From positions 3,720,001-3,784,000 of the forward strand of contig CP116226.1 in the NCBI GenBank assembly GCA_038182865.1: 64,000 bases of DNA, read 5' to 3'. Numbering within the stretch: the stretch's first letter is position 1; every line of letters starts with the position of its first letter. Positions 1-8,525 of this stretch are shown here, one piece after another. This DNA comes from Microbacterium enclense (GTDB taxonomy: Bacteria > Actinomycetota > Actinomycetes > Actinomycetales > Microbacteriaceae). A program made the translations under genes and the position numbers. A model generated the notes under the pieces. It searched no databases. It worked only from the letters and a program-made list of their open reading frames with translations, and had not been told where the DNA came from.

Positions 1-791
1 CGCCCGCGCCACGTCATCCGTACCTCGACGCCGTTGAGCCCCCGCGGGTGCTCGCGCACCGAGGTCTCGTCACGCCCGAGGCCGCCGCCGTCGGGGTCGT
101 CGAGAACTCGTTCGCCGCCGTCGCCGAGGCTCACGCGGCAGGAGTGGCATACGTCGAGTCCGACTGTCACCTCACCGCTGACGGCACAGTCGTCCTCTTC
201 CACGACGACGATCTCGCGCGGGTGACCGGCGACCCCCGGCGGATCACCGACGTGCGGGTGCACGAGCTCGAAGAGGTGATGGCCGACAGGGGTGGTCTCA
301 TCACCCTCGCCCAGGCCCTCGACGCGTTCCCCGACACCCGCTTCAACCTCGATGTCAAGGCGGAGGCGGCCGCAGAACCGATCGGTCGACTCGTCGCTCC
401 CCACGCGGAGCGCGTGTTGGTCACGAGCTTCTCCGACGACCGCCGCCGACGCGCCCTGGCCGCCTCCGTGACATCCGGTGCGACGATCCGTCCCGCCACC
501 TCCCCCGGATCGGCGACCGTCACACGCATCGTCGGCGCCCTCGCCGCAGGGCTCGTGCCGCTCGCCCGCCGCCTGATGAGCGACCTCGACGCCCTCCAGG
601 TGCCCGAGCGTCACGGGAGGGTGCGGGTGGTCTCACCGCGTCTGATCCGCGCCGCCCAGGCGGCCGGAGTCGAGGTGCACGTGTGGACCGTCAACGACGA
701 GGCCGATATGACGCGCCTGCTCGACCTGGGCGTCGACGGCCTCGTCACCGACCGGGCCGATGCCGCACTGGCCCTGGTGAACGGACGGTGA
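1..791 (+). CDS. Glycerophosphodiester phosphodiesterase, 5' end cut by the window edge
   Basis: A GDPD-family TIM-barrel enzyme that hydrolyses glycerophosphodiesters to glycerol 3-phosphate and an alcohol. The family motifs are visible: H-R-G at bases 57-65, the E-x-D of V-E-S-D-C-H, the catalytic His of L-F-H-D-D, and a C-terminal V-W-T-V-N followed by G-V-D-G-L-V-T-D. The frame is already open at base 3. The residues before the GTG at 48 (H-P-Y-L-D at bases 15-29) look like the usual N-terminus of actinobacterial members, so the true start is probably left of the window and GTG 48 is internal. No signal peptide can be judged. The gene runs in the same direction as rbpA, with a 109-base gap. 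Confidence 0.85.
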   Translation, partial: PAPRHPYLDAVEPPRVLAHRGLVTPEAAAVGVVENSFAAVAEAHAAGVAYVESDCHLTADGTVVLFHDDDLARVTGDPRRITDVRVHELEEVMADRGGLITLAQALDAFPDTRFNLDVKAEAAAEPIGRLVAPHAERVLVTSFSDDRRRRALAASVTSGATIRPATSPGSATVTRIVGALAAGLVPLARRLMSDLDALQVPERHGRVRVVSPRLIRAAQAAGVEVHVWTVNDEADMTRLLDLGVDGLVTDRADAALALVNGR

Positions 792-842
792 CGCCCCCGT
801 GTCCTGAGCATCGCCTGTGAGTTCTGCCTGCACGCGCTCATT

Positions 843-876
843 TCGAATAAAGCGCACAGGTGCGGTCGTTATACAT
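843..876 (+). promoter_or_regulatory. Candidate rbpA promoter with SigR/SigH-like spacing
   Basis: CGAAT at 844-848, then 19 bases, then GTT at 868-870. This is one base off the GGAAT-N18/19-GTT pattern of the actinobacterial thiol-stress sigma factors (SigR/SigH). In Streptomyces rbpA is a known SigR target. A TATAC-type sequence at 870-874 could instead be a SigA -10 element, but no good -35 goes with it. Inferred from position and pattern only. Confidence 0.4.
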
Positions 877-900
877 GGGGACCGACGAGAGGACCACACA

Positions 901-1272
901 ATGGCAGATCGCAGTCTTCGAGGCATCCGACTCGGCGCACAGAGCCTTCAGAGCGAAGACGGGGTCGTGTTCCACGACCGCGCACAGCACACGTACTCCT
1001 GCAGCACCTGCGGGCGTGACACCGTCCTGACCTTCGCGGCCGACGCGGAGGTCCCGCAGTCGTGGGAGTGCCGCACGTGCGGCGCGGAAGCCCTGCTTCG
1101 CATCGGCGAGGGCACGGCGACCGTCGACCACAGCGACGACAAGGCGCCCCGCACCCATTGGGACATGCTGCTGGAGCGCCGCACCATCCCCGAGCTCGAG
1201 GAGCTCCTCGAGGAGCGCCTCGCCTTCGTCCGCGCGCGCCGCGGAGCGGGAGACCAGAAGATCAGCGCCTGA
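901..1272 (+). CDS. rbpA: RNA polymerase-binding protein RbpA
   Basis: RbpA is an actinobacterial transcription factor that binds RNA polymerase and group I/II sigma factors and stabilises the open complex. The 123-residue protein has the family layout: a basic N-terminal tail, a small core with two C-x-x-C pairs (C-S-T-C-G and C-R-T-C-G, a possible zinc site as in the Streptomyces protein), and a C-terminal sigma-interaction helix beginning H-W-D-M-L-L-E-R-R. The ATG at 901 is chosen because a purine-rich GAGAGGA lies about 8 bases upstream and the protein then has the family length. An in-frame GTG-type extension to 817 would add residues unlike the family. Confidence 0.96.
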   Translation: MADRSLRGIRLGAQSLQSEDGVVFHDRAQHTYSCSTCGRDTVLTFAADAEVPQSWECRTCGAEALLRIGEGTATVDHSDDKAPRTHWDMLLERRTIPELEELLEERLAFVRARRGAGDQKISA

Positions 1273-1287
1273 CGCTGACCGACGAGT

Positions 1288-2883
1288 TCAGACGCCGGCC
1301 CCCTCGGGGGACGGCGTCTTTCTCGTGCGCCGGGAGCGTCCGGCCACGACGACGCCCGCGAGCACCAGAGCGAGAAGCGCTCCCCCTCCCACGACGACCT
1401 TCACCGCGGGACCGATGATCACGGCCGGTGTGAGACCGGTGCGCAGGGGGACGTCCGTGAGCATGTGCCCGGCAACGTCGATCGGCAGTTCGTCGATCGT
1501 GGACCCGTCGGGGGCGATCACCTGACTGGTGCCGACGGTGGAGATGTTCACGACCGAGCGGCCCGTCTCGACGGCACGCATACGCGCGAACGCCAGCTGC
1601 TGGAGGTTCTCGTCGGTTCCTCGGAAATCGGCGTTGTTCGTCTGGAACATGTAGACCTCGGCGCCATCGGCCGCTCCGTCCCAGACAACGTCGTCGTAGA
1701 TGACGTCGAAGCAGATCGCGAGTCCCACGCCGACCCCGTTCAGGTCGATCAGGGGGCGTGCTGTTCCGGGCGTGTACTCGCGACCGATCAGCCCGATCAG
1801 GTCGGGGGCGAACGGTTCCCAGAAAGCCCGGTCCGGGACGTACTCGCCGAACGGTACCGGATGCCGCTTGTCGTACGTCTGCTCGGGGCCGCCGTCCGCC
1901 GTCCACAGCAACGACGAGTTGAACAGCTCGGAGCCACGCTCGGTCACGGCCGAGACGATCAGCGGGGCGTCGACGCGGCGAGACAGCTCGTCGAGGACTC
2001 CCGCGGTCTGCGACGAGGTCGTCGGATCCGAATCGACGCCGCCTTCCGGCCACAGCAGCACGTCCATGTCCTGACCGAAGAGCGGGGCGGATGCCGACAG
2101 CTGAGCATTCAGCACGGCTCCTCGTGCGCGCTGGTCGAAGTACCCCGCGGGGCCGTTTCCCTGCACGGACCCCACGCGCATCGACCCGGCAGCCGCGGTC
2201 GGGAACTGCGGGAGCGCCACCAGAACCACGAGCACGATCGCGGCGGGCACCGCGCGGGCCAGACGGCGGAACCGGCCGAGGCGGACGAGTTCGATGGCCA
2301 TGGCGCACAGCAGCACGACGAGGAACGTCAGCCCCGACATCCCCACCCACGACGCGACCTCGGCGAACGGTCCGTTCACCTGCGACACCCCGACGCGTCC
2401 CCACGGGAAGCCGCCGTACGGCCACGACCCGACGACCTGTTCGCGCAGGGTCCACAGGCCCGCGACGAGGGCGGGAAGCAGCACGAGGCGTCCGAGCGTG
2501 CCGGGCGCGATTCTCGGCATCCAGCGGTACGCCAGAGCGATCGGCACCGCGAAGACGGCGGTGAGCAACGCCTCCAGCATCGACAGCGCGATCCATGGAA
2601 CCGGGCCGAGGTAGCGCGCTGTGAAGAGCAGGTTCACGGAGAAGAACGCTGCGCCGAACAGGAACCCGACGAGAACGGACGACCACACACCGCGGCCCGC
2701 CAGCGTCAGCAGCGTCAGGACGACGGCCGGTAGCGCCATCGGCCACCAGGCGAGAGCGGGGAACGCGGTGACCAGCAGGAGCCCCGCGACGACCGCCAGC
2801 GGTGCCGCGAACGCCAGACGGAGCACCGGGGGCGCAGCGTCCGCCACGCCCACCCGCGGCCGGGGCGTCGACACGGCGCTCAC
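1288..2883 (-). CDS. lnt: Apolipoprotein N-acyltransferase
   Basis: A 531-residue membrane enzyme that N-acylates the lipid-modified cysteine of lipoproteins. The N-terminal ~230 residues are rich in membrane helices, followed by a nitrilase-type catalytic domain and a last C-terminal helix. The Glu-Lys-Cys triad is present: E in W-P-E-G-G (about residue 275), K in Y-D-K-R-H (about 334) and C in I-C-F-D-V (about 387). The start overlaps the helY stop by 4 bases (ATGA), so translation is probably coupled. In Mycobacterium Lnt is fused to or paired with a Ppm1 mannosyltransferase; no such domain is seen here. Confidence 0.95.
   Translation of the reverse strand: MSAVSTPRPRVGVADAAPPVLRLAFAAPLAVVAGLLLVTAFPALAWWPMALPAVVLTLLTLAGRGVWSSVLVGFLFGAAFFSVNLLFTARYLGPVPWIALSMLEALLTAVFAVPIALAYRWMPRIAPGTLGRLVLLPALVAGLWTLREQVVGSWPYGGFPWGRVGVSQVNGPFAEVASWVGMSGLTFLVVLLCAMAIELVRLGRFRRLARAVPAAIVLVVLVALPQFPTAAAGSMRVGSVQGNGPAGYFDQRARGAVLNAQLSASAPLFGQDMDVLLWPEGGVDSDPTTSSQTAGVLDELSRRVDAPLIVSAVTERGSELFNSSLLWTADGGPEQTYDKRHPVPFGEYVPDRAFWEPFAPDLIGLIGREYTPGTARPLIDLNGVGVGLAICFDVIYDDVVWDGAADGAEVYMFQTNNADFRGTDENLQQLAFARMRAVETGRSVVNISTVGTSQVIAPDGSTIDELPIDVAGHMLTDVPLRTGLTPAVIIGPAVKVVVGGGALLALVLAGVVVAGRSRRTRKTPSPEGAGV
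1290..1323. terminator. Hairpin terminator between convergent rbpA and lnt
   Basis: Arms 1290-1303 and 1306-1319 pair 13 of 14 bases (G/C-rich, AGACGCCG...CGGCGTCT) with a 2-base loop. TCTTTCTC follows on the + strand. The hairpin lies almost wholly inside the last codons of lnt, so it serves rbpA while also encoding the Lnt C-terminus. Confidence 0.7.
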
Positions 2884-5354
2884 GCCGACGTGTACGCGAC
2901 GATGCCGCGTCGGACGGAGTCGAGGGCCGTGCGGGCGGTTCGCGCGAGCTGAGGGTCGGCCACGAGCGAGATCTGGTCGAGCAGGTCGATGGTCTGCTTC
3001 GCCCAGCGGACGAAGTCACCCGCGGCCATATCGGCCAGGGTCAGGACGCTGTCGAGCGGCAGGCCTTTCGCCCACGCATGCATGGCCGGAGCGAGACCGG
3101 ACGCGGGCGACTCCGACCCCGGGAGGCGGTGGTCGCGCTCGAGATCATCGAGCTCTTGCCAGAGCGTCTGTGTCGCGTCGAGGGCGCCGCGGAAAGCACC
3201 CCGAGGCAGGCCCCGCTCCCCCGGTCCCGCTTCGTCTCGGCGCGGCTCGTACACGAGGCAGCAGGCCAGTGCCGCCAGCGACGGCGCGTCGAGCTCATCC
3301 CAGAGCCGCTGACGCAGTGACTCGGCGACGAGGAGATCGCGCTCTCCGTAGATGCGCCGCATCGTCCGTCCCGCGGGCGTGAGGATGGTCGCTCCCTCGT
3401 CGTCGATCGCGACGTATTCGAGCGCCGCGAGGACCTCGACGACGCGGTCGAACACCCGCGCGACGGTACCGGTGCGCTGGTCGATCTGCTGTCGCGTCTT
3501 GTCGGTGGTGCGCTTGAGCTTCCAATAGCGCTCCGCCCAGCGCGCGTGGGCTTCGCGATCGGGGCACGAGTGGCACGGATGCCGCTGCATCCGGCGCCGG
3601 AGCGACTGGATCTGCTGCTGTCGCTCGTCGCGCAGGCGACGGGGAGCCGTCGCATCCCGACGATTGATCTTCTCGAGGTCGCTGAGCTCGCGGCGGATGG
3701 TCGAGTACTCGCGGAAGTCGCCGCGGTCGCAGGTCATCGCCTGCTCGTAGCCGGCGAGGGACTCCTCGGCTTCCTTCACCTGGCGGGCCAGGCCGACGAC
3801 GGAGCGATCGGCCTGGAACTGCGCGAACGACGACTCGAGGATCTCGCGGGCCCGAGGACGACCGAACTGATCGATGAGATTGACCGCCATGTTGTAGGTC
3901 GGGCGGAAGCTGGAGTTCAGCGGATACGTGCGCCGTGAGGCGAGAGCCGCGACCGACTGCGGGTCGAGACCCTCGGTCCACTGCACGACCGCGTGCCCCT
4001 CGACGTCGATACCGCGTCGCCCGGCGCGACCGGTGAGTTGCGTGTACTCCCCCGAGGTGATCGCGACGCGCGCCTCCCCGTTGAACTTCTCGAGCTTCTC
4101 CAGGACGACGGTACGCGCGGGCATGTTGATGCCGAGAGCGAGGGTCTCGGTCGCGAACACGACCTTGACGAGCTTGCGTCGGAAGAGTTCCTCGACGACC
4201 TCTTTGAACGCGGGAAGGAGTCCCGCGTGATGCGAGGCCATTCCCCTTTCGAGGTTCTCGCGCCACTCCCAGAAGTGCAGCACCGCGAGGTCTTCGTCCT
4301 TCAGCGTGAACGTCAGCTCGTCGACGATCTGACGGATCTCGGCCCGCTCCTCGGCCGAGGTCAGACGCACGTTGGCCCGACGCAGTTGCTGCACGGCGGC
4401 GTCGCACCCGGCGCGGCTGAAGATGAAGAAGATCGCGGGCAGCAGGTGGCTGCGTTGCAACAGCTCGACGACCTCGGGGCGGTCGATACGTTCGATGCGC
4501 GGGCCCTGTGACGCCCGCACCGGCTTCTGCCCGCTCCACCCCTGACGACGCCCACCCGCGTGGCGCTGCGAGCGATACTCCTGCGCGCGCCGGTTGTTCT
4601 CGTAGCCGCCCGAATGTCCCCCGCGAATACGAAGGAGCTCTTGATTCACCTGTGCCGTGGCGACACCCGCACGGTCGTCGAACAGCGGGAGCAGGTCGCC
4701 TCGCACCAGCACGTGTTGCTCGAGCGGCACCGGACGCGTCTCCGACACGATGACCTCGGTGTCGCCGCGTACGGTGTCGAGCCAATCGCCGAACTCCTCG
4801 GCGTTCGAGACCGTCGCCGACAGTGAGACGAGCTTCACCGATCGCGGAAGGTGGATGATCACTTCCTCCCACACCGCGCCGCGGAAGCGGTCGGCGAGGT
4901 AGTGGACCTCATCCATGACGACGAACCGCAGTCCGCGCAGGGCGGGAGAGTCGGCGTAGAGCATGTTGCGGAGCACTTCGGTCGTCATCACGACGATGCG
5001 CGCAGACGCGTTGATGTTCGTGTCGCCGGTGAGCAGACCCACGGCGTCCTCGCCGTACGTGTCCTGCAGCTCGTGGAACTTCTGATTGGACAGGGCCTTG
5101 ATGGGGGTGGTGTAGAACGCCTTGTCGCCGGGCTCGAGCATGGCGAGGTGGATCGCGAACTCGCCGACGATGGTCTTCCCCGCCCCGGTGGGCGCGGCGA
5201 CGAGAACGCTCCGGCCGTCTTCGAGCGACTGGCATCCGGCGATCTGGAAGTCGTCGAGCTCGAAGTTCTGCGCGTCGGCGAAATCCGCCGTCCGCGGGTG
5301 GGCGGATCGGGCCGAGGCACGCGCGAAGCGATCGGCCGGGCTGAGTCCGCTCAC
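2880..5354 (-). CDS. helY: HelY/Ski2-like DEAD/DEAH RNA helicase
   Basis: An 824-residue superfamily 2 helicase of the Ski2/Mtr4 type. It has a Q-motif-like start, Walker A A-P-T-G-A-G-K-T (residues 54-61), D-E-V-H (about 146-149), a S-A-T motif, motif VI Q-L-T-G-R-A-G-R-R-G, and a C-terminal DSHCT-type region. A C-H-S-C-P cluster lies before the C-terminal domain. The frame stays open upstream across tatC, but that stretch is an out-of-frame copy of the tatC region. The GTG at 5354 overlaps the tatC stop by 4 bases (GTGA) and gives the family N-terminus. The tatA-tatC-helY order matches Mycobacterium. Confidence 0.95.
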   Translation of the reverse strand: MSGLSPADRFARASARSAHPRTADFADAQNFELDDFQIAGCQSLEDGRSVLVAAPTGAGKTIVGEFAIHLAMLEPGDKAFYTTPIKALSNQKFHELQDTYGEDAVGLLTGDTNINASARIVVMTTEVLRNMLYADSPALRGLRFVVMDEVHYLADRFRGAVWEEVIIHLPRSVKLVSLSATVSNAEEFGDWLDTVRGDTEVIVSETRPVPLEQHVLVRGDLLPLFDDRAGVATAQVNQELLRIRGGHSGGYENNRRAQEYRSQRHAGGRRQGWSGQKPVRASQGPRIERIDRPEVVELLQRSHLLPAIFFIFSRAGCDAAVQQLRRANVRLTSAEERAEIRQIVDELTFTLKDEDLAVLHFWEWRENLERGMASHHAGLLPAFKEVVEELFRRKLVKVVFATETLALGINMPARTVVLEKLEKFNGEARVAITSGEYTQLTGRAGRRGIDVEGHAVVQWTEGLDPQSVAALASRRTYPLNSSFRPTYNMAVNLIDQFGRPRAREILESSFAQFQADRSVVGLARQVKEAEESLAGYEQAMTCDRGDFREYSTIRRELSDLEKINRRDATAPRRLRDERQQQIQSLRRRMQRHPCHSCPDREAHARWAERYWKLKRTTDKTRQQIDQRTGTVARVFDRVVEVLAALEYVAIDDEGATILTPAGRTMRRIYGERDLLVAESLRQRLWDELDAPSLAALACCLVYEPRRDEAGPGERGLPRGAFRGALDATQTLWQELDDLERDHRLPGSESPASGLAPAMHAWAKGLPLDSVLTLADMAAGDFVRWAKQTIDLLDQISLVADPQLARTARTALDSVRRGIVAYTSA

Positions 5355-6169
5355 GCGGTCGGCCCTGGCAAGCCCTCCGCGGCGAGGCGGCGCGCCTTGC
5401 GGCGGTCGAAGAGCATGGAGACACCCGCCGCGGCGAAGAACAGCACGACCAGGATGCCGGCCAGCATGAGCATGCTGACGACGTCGGCCGCGGGGGTGGC
5501 GAGGGCGGAGAACAGGGTCGCGATGAGGACGGCGACGCGCCACCCCTTGAGGATCGCCTTGCCACTCATGATGCCCGCGACGTTCAGCGCCACGAGGAAG
5601 ACGGGAAGCACGAACGCCACCCCGATGACCAGCATCAGCTTGAAGACGAAGTCGTAGTAGTCGGCCGCGTTGTACAGGTTCGCCGCGCCGTCGGGAGTGA
5701 AGCTCCACATGAGCTCGATCACGTGGGGAACGATGAGCACGCCGACGTAGCACCCGGCGAAGAACAGCGGAACGGCGGAGGCGACGAAACCCACCGTGTA
5801 GCGGATCTCTTTCCGCGTGAGCCCGGGCATGATGAACGCCCAGATCTGCCAGAGCCAGATCGGCGCGCTGAGGAAGATGCCGATCGAGAAGGCGATCCGC
5901 ATCCGCAGATCGAAAGCGGCCGTGACCGCGGAGAAGTTGATGGCCGAGAGATTGTCGCCGCGTCGAGCGGCGATGACGCGCACGGGTTCGGTGATCCACT
6001 CGATGATCGGCGAGGTGATCGCGAAAGCGATGATCATGCCGACGATCAATGCCGCCGCGGCGATCATCAGGCGCTTGCGCAACTCGATGAGGTGAGCGCC
6101 GATCGACATGCGCTTGTCGCGCCGCGGCCCCTCGGGCACGTCGATCCGCGGCGGTCCTGCGGTTGTCAC
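5351..6169 (-). CDS. tatC: Twin-arginine translocase subunit TatC
   Basis: The 272-residue core subunit of the Tat system, which exports folded proteins and recognises the twin-arginine signal. Six hydrophobic segments are readable. The conserved N-terminal H-L-x-E-L-R-K-R motif is at about residues 26-33, and a charged cytosolic tail ends the protein. The start is GTG at 6169, 3 bases after the tatA stop. The stop overlaps the helY GTG. Confidence 0.97.
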   Translation of the reverse strand: MTTAGPPRIDVPEGPRRDKRMSIGAHLIELRKRLMIAAAALIVGMIIAFAITSPIIEWITEPVRVIAARRGDNLSAINFSAVTAAFDLRMRIAFSIGIFLSAPIWLWQIWAFIMPGLTRKEIRYTVGFVASAVPLFFAGCYVGVLIVPHVIELMWSFTPDGAANLYNAADYYDFVFKLMLVIGVAFVLPVFLVALNVAGIMSGKAILKGWRVAVLIATLFSALATPAADVVSMLMLAGILVVLFFAAAGVSMLFDRRKARRLAAEGLPGPTA

Positions 6170-6172
6170 GTG

Positions 6173-6427
6173 TTAGATGGAGGAGTCGTTCGGCTTGCGC
6201 TGCTCGGGAGCGGTGGCCGAAGCGGTCCCGACCTCGGTCGCGCGCGGCGCATCCGGCGCGTCGGCGGGGACCTCGTCGTCGCGCTTCATCTCTTTCATCT
6301 CGTTCTTGAAGACACGAGCAGACTGCCCCACGCTCTTCGCGAGGGCGGGAAGCTTGGTCGCACCGAACAGAAGAAGAAGGACCGCGAGAATGATCAGGAG
6401 ATGTACTCCGGTGAATCCCTGCAACAT
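6173..6427 (-). CDS. tatA: Twin-arginine translocase subunit TatA
   Basis: An 84-residue pore-forming Tat subunit. One N-terminal membrane helix (about residues 8-22) is followed by the F-G-A-T-K-L-P hinge, an amphipathic helix with K-x-x-G-x-x-x-R-x-F-K, and an acidic, disordered tail. F-G-A-T replaces the more usual F-G-x-x-K/R-L-P spacing only slightly. An AGGAG sits about 7 bases before the ATG. The gene heads tatA-tatC-helY-lnt, with a 92-base gap from pafC that may hold its own promoter. Confidence 0.96.
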   Translation of the reverse strand: MLQGFTGVHLLIILAVLLLLFGATKLPALAKSVGQSARVFKNEMKEMKRDDEVPADAPDAPRATEVGTASATAPEQRKPNDSSI

Positions 6428-6519
6428 GATGACTCCTCAGTCGATCTCGGGCGTAATCGTCAGTCTAACCCGATGATCCGCCCCATAGCCCGGAACAAGG
6501 GCAACCTTCACCCCAGAAA

Positions 6520-7485
6520 TCAACCCGCGTACTGGGCGAGACCGGCGGCGGCCCACGCAGCCGCCGCGCGGCGCGCGCCCTCCGGCTCGAGCAGTTCGAC
6601 CTCGCCGCCTCGGCGGGCTGCCAGTCGTTTGAGACTCTGCTCGTCGGCGAGACGGAGCGAGGCGATCGACGCCTCGCCGTCGTCGGCGATCTCAGCGCGT
6701 TCGAGATAGTCGGCCAGAAGAGGTGCCACCTCCCGGGGGAAGCGGAAACGCGCCACGACGTCGTCGTCGGAGGGGGCGAAGAGCTCGGGCACGGGGTCGG
6801 CTCCGTGCAGGGCCGGGATGTCCGTGAGGGCGGGATCGCTCACCCGGTCGAGGTGAAACGTCCGGACGGCTTGGCGCAGGTGACACCATCCCTGCAGGTA
6901 CCACTGACCCGTGGAGATGTGCACCTTTATCGGATCCACCGTGCGCGTCGTCGGCCCCGCTCCCGGGGCCCGGTAGGTGAAGGTCACCGCCACCCGCGCG
7001 CGGAGCGCACGATCGACGACGTCGCGGACGCCGTCGACGGGACCCGGAGCGACGATGACCGCAGGAGGAGCGGAGGAGGCTCCGCGGGCGAGCTTGGCCA
7101 GCAGACCGACGATGAGTTCGTTGTCGCCGACCCCCGGCAGGGTCCGCGCAAGCTGAAGGCCGGCGAGAAGGGCCGCTGCCTCGCGAGCGGTCAGACGCGG
7201 CGAACGTTCCAAGCCCACCGTGTTCGTCATCGCGATGATGTCGTCGCGCTCGAGCAGATCCCAGTCGATGTCGAACAGCTCGTTCGGCAACTGCCAGAAG
7301 CCGCGCTCGCCGGGGAGTCCGATCACGGTGAGACGCTCGACCATGGCCCGCATCTGGGCGGGGGGAACGTCGAACTCGGCAGCCGCCTCGGTGACCGAGA
7401 CCTCACCTTTGCCGATGAGGTACGGCACGAGCTGCAGCAACAGGGCGGCGCGGTCCAGCGCCGGGAGGGACCGTTCTCCACTCAT
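6520..7485 (-). CDS. pafC: WYL-domain regulator PafC
   Basis: The 321-residue second half of the PafBC pair, which in mycobacteria activates the LexA/RecA-independent DNA-damage response. An N-terminal winged-helix region precedes a central WYL domain and a C-terminal WCX extension. The ATG overlaps the pafB stop by 4 bases, so both subunits are probably made together. It lies directly upstream of tatA, as in Mycobacterium. Confidence 0.92.
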   Translation of the reverse strand: MSGERSLPALDRAALLLQLVPYLIGKGEVSVTEAAAEFDVPPAQMRAMVERLTVIGLPGERGFWQLPNELFDIDWDLLERDDIIAMTNTVGLERSPRLTAREAAALLAGLQLARTLPGVGDNELIVGLLAKLARGASSAPPAVIVAPGPVDGVRDVVDRALRARVAVTFTYRAPGAGPTTRTVDPIKVHISTGQWYLQGWCHLRQAVRTFHLDRVSDPALTDIPALHGADPVPELFAPSDDDVVARFRFPREVAPLLADYLERAEIADDGEASIASLRLADEQSLKRLAARRGGEVELLEPEGARRAAAAWAAAGLAQYAG

Positions 7486-8474
7486 GCGGCGCCGCCGTGC
7501 AGAGCGATCGTGGCCTCGAGCCGACGCACGACTTCCTCGCGGAGGGCCGGAGGGTCGACGACGCGCACCTCGGGGCCGTATGACGCCAACTCATCCGCGA
7601 ACACGTGCAGGTCGACGTACGGAACGACGACGCCCTGCGGCGCGGGAAGAGCGCGGCGCGCGAGGCGCAGGGCCGCCTCGGTCCCCGGATGCACCTCGAG
7701 AAGGGCCCGTTGCCGGTCCGCGACCTCGCGCAGACCGGCCAGAGCGCGCTCCCCCGCTCCCTGCCGCAGCGCGGCGGGGAACTTCTCCCGCGTCAAGGAC
7801 ACATCGCCGATGACCCGGGAGAGCAGGAACGTGCGATCGGCATCCATCGTCAGATCGAAGCCGTACACGTGCCAGCGCGCCTCGTACTCGACCAGCGCCA
7901 GCGGGCGGATCCGTCGCTCACGCGGGCGCGCTTCACCCGGTCGGAGATAGGTGAAGGTCGCGACACGGCACTCCTCGATCGCGCGCTGGAACGCGGGGAA
8001 CGACGCATCGCGGACGCGGATGCGCGGCGCGTACCCGATGATCGGTTCGTCCACGGCGATACCGAGGGCGCGGATCTTCCGGAGGCCGCTACGCGCGTCG
8101 GCCGACAGGGACTCGCTCCCCCACACATCGCCCGCGATGTTCAGCAGAGCGATCTCCGCGGGGCTGAACGTGATGTCCTCGGGGAGGGCGTACTCCGCCG
8201 TCGGGACCCGGTACCGCGCTTCGCGGAGGTCGTCGGGGTCGCTGCGTTCACCGATCGTCTCGATCGGCACGCCGAGACCGCGCAGGTTCTCCTTGTCGCG
8301 CTCGAACATCTTCTCGAGGGCGTCTTTCGACGCTCCGGCCTCGAGCTGCTCGCGGTATCCCGCCACCGACGACAGGATGGTCTCCTTCGTCAACCCCTGC
8401 TCGGTCGCCATGAGGGCGACGACGAGGTTGACCAGTCGCTCCTCGGGAGCGTTCCTGGAGGTGGTGGCGGGCAC
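7482..8474 (-). CDS. pafB: WYL-domain regulator PafB
   Basis: The 330-residue partner of PafC. An N-terminal helix-turn-helix region (R-L-V-N-L-V-V-A-L-M onward) is followed by a WYL-type domain (F-T-Y-L-R-P, E-Y-E-A-R-W-H-V-Y-G-F-D) and a C-terminal extension. The start is GTG at 8474. It lies 51 bases after an FKBP-type lipoprotein. The proteasome accessory genes that gave the paf name are not present nearby. Confidence 0.92.
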   Translation of the reverse strand: MPATTSRNAPEERLVNLVVALMATEQGLTKETILSSVAGYREQLEAGASKDALEKMFERDKENLRGLGVPIETIGERSDPDDLREARYRVPTAEYALPEDITFSPAEIALLNIAGDVWGSESLSADARSGLRKIRALGIAVDEPIIGYAPRIRVRDASFPAFQRAIEECRVATFTYLRPGEARPRERRIRPLALVEYEARWHVYGFDLTMDADRTFLLSRVIGDVSLTREKFPAALRQGAGERALAGLREVADRQRALLEVHPGTEAALRLARRALPAPQGVVVPYVDLHVFADELASYGPEVRVVDPPALREEVVRRLEATIALHGGAA

Positions 8475-8525
8475 TCGCCCATCCTAGGCGCGGCGAGGCC
8501 CCTGCATCCGCTCGGGACCGTGCGG

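Noticed and set aside
5355..5999. N-terminal extension of the helicase across tatC
   Set aside because: This stretch is another frame of tatC. The GTG at 5354 with the GTGA overlap gives the family N-terminus.
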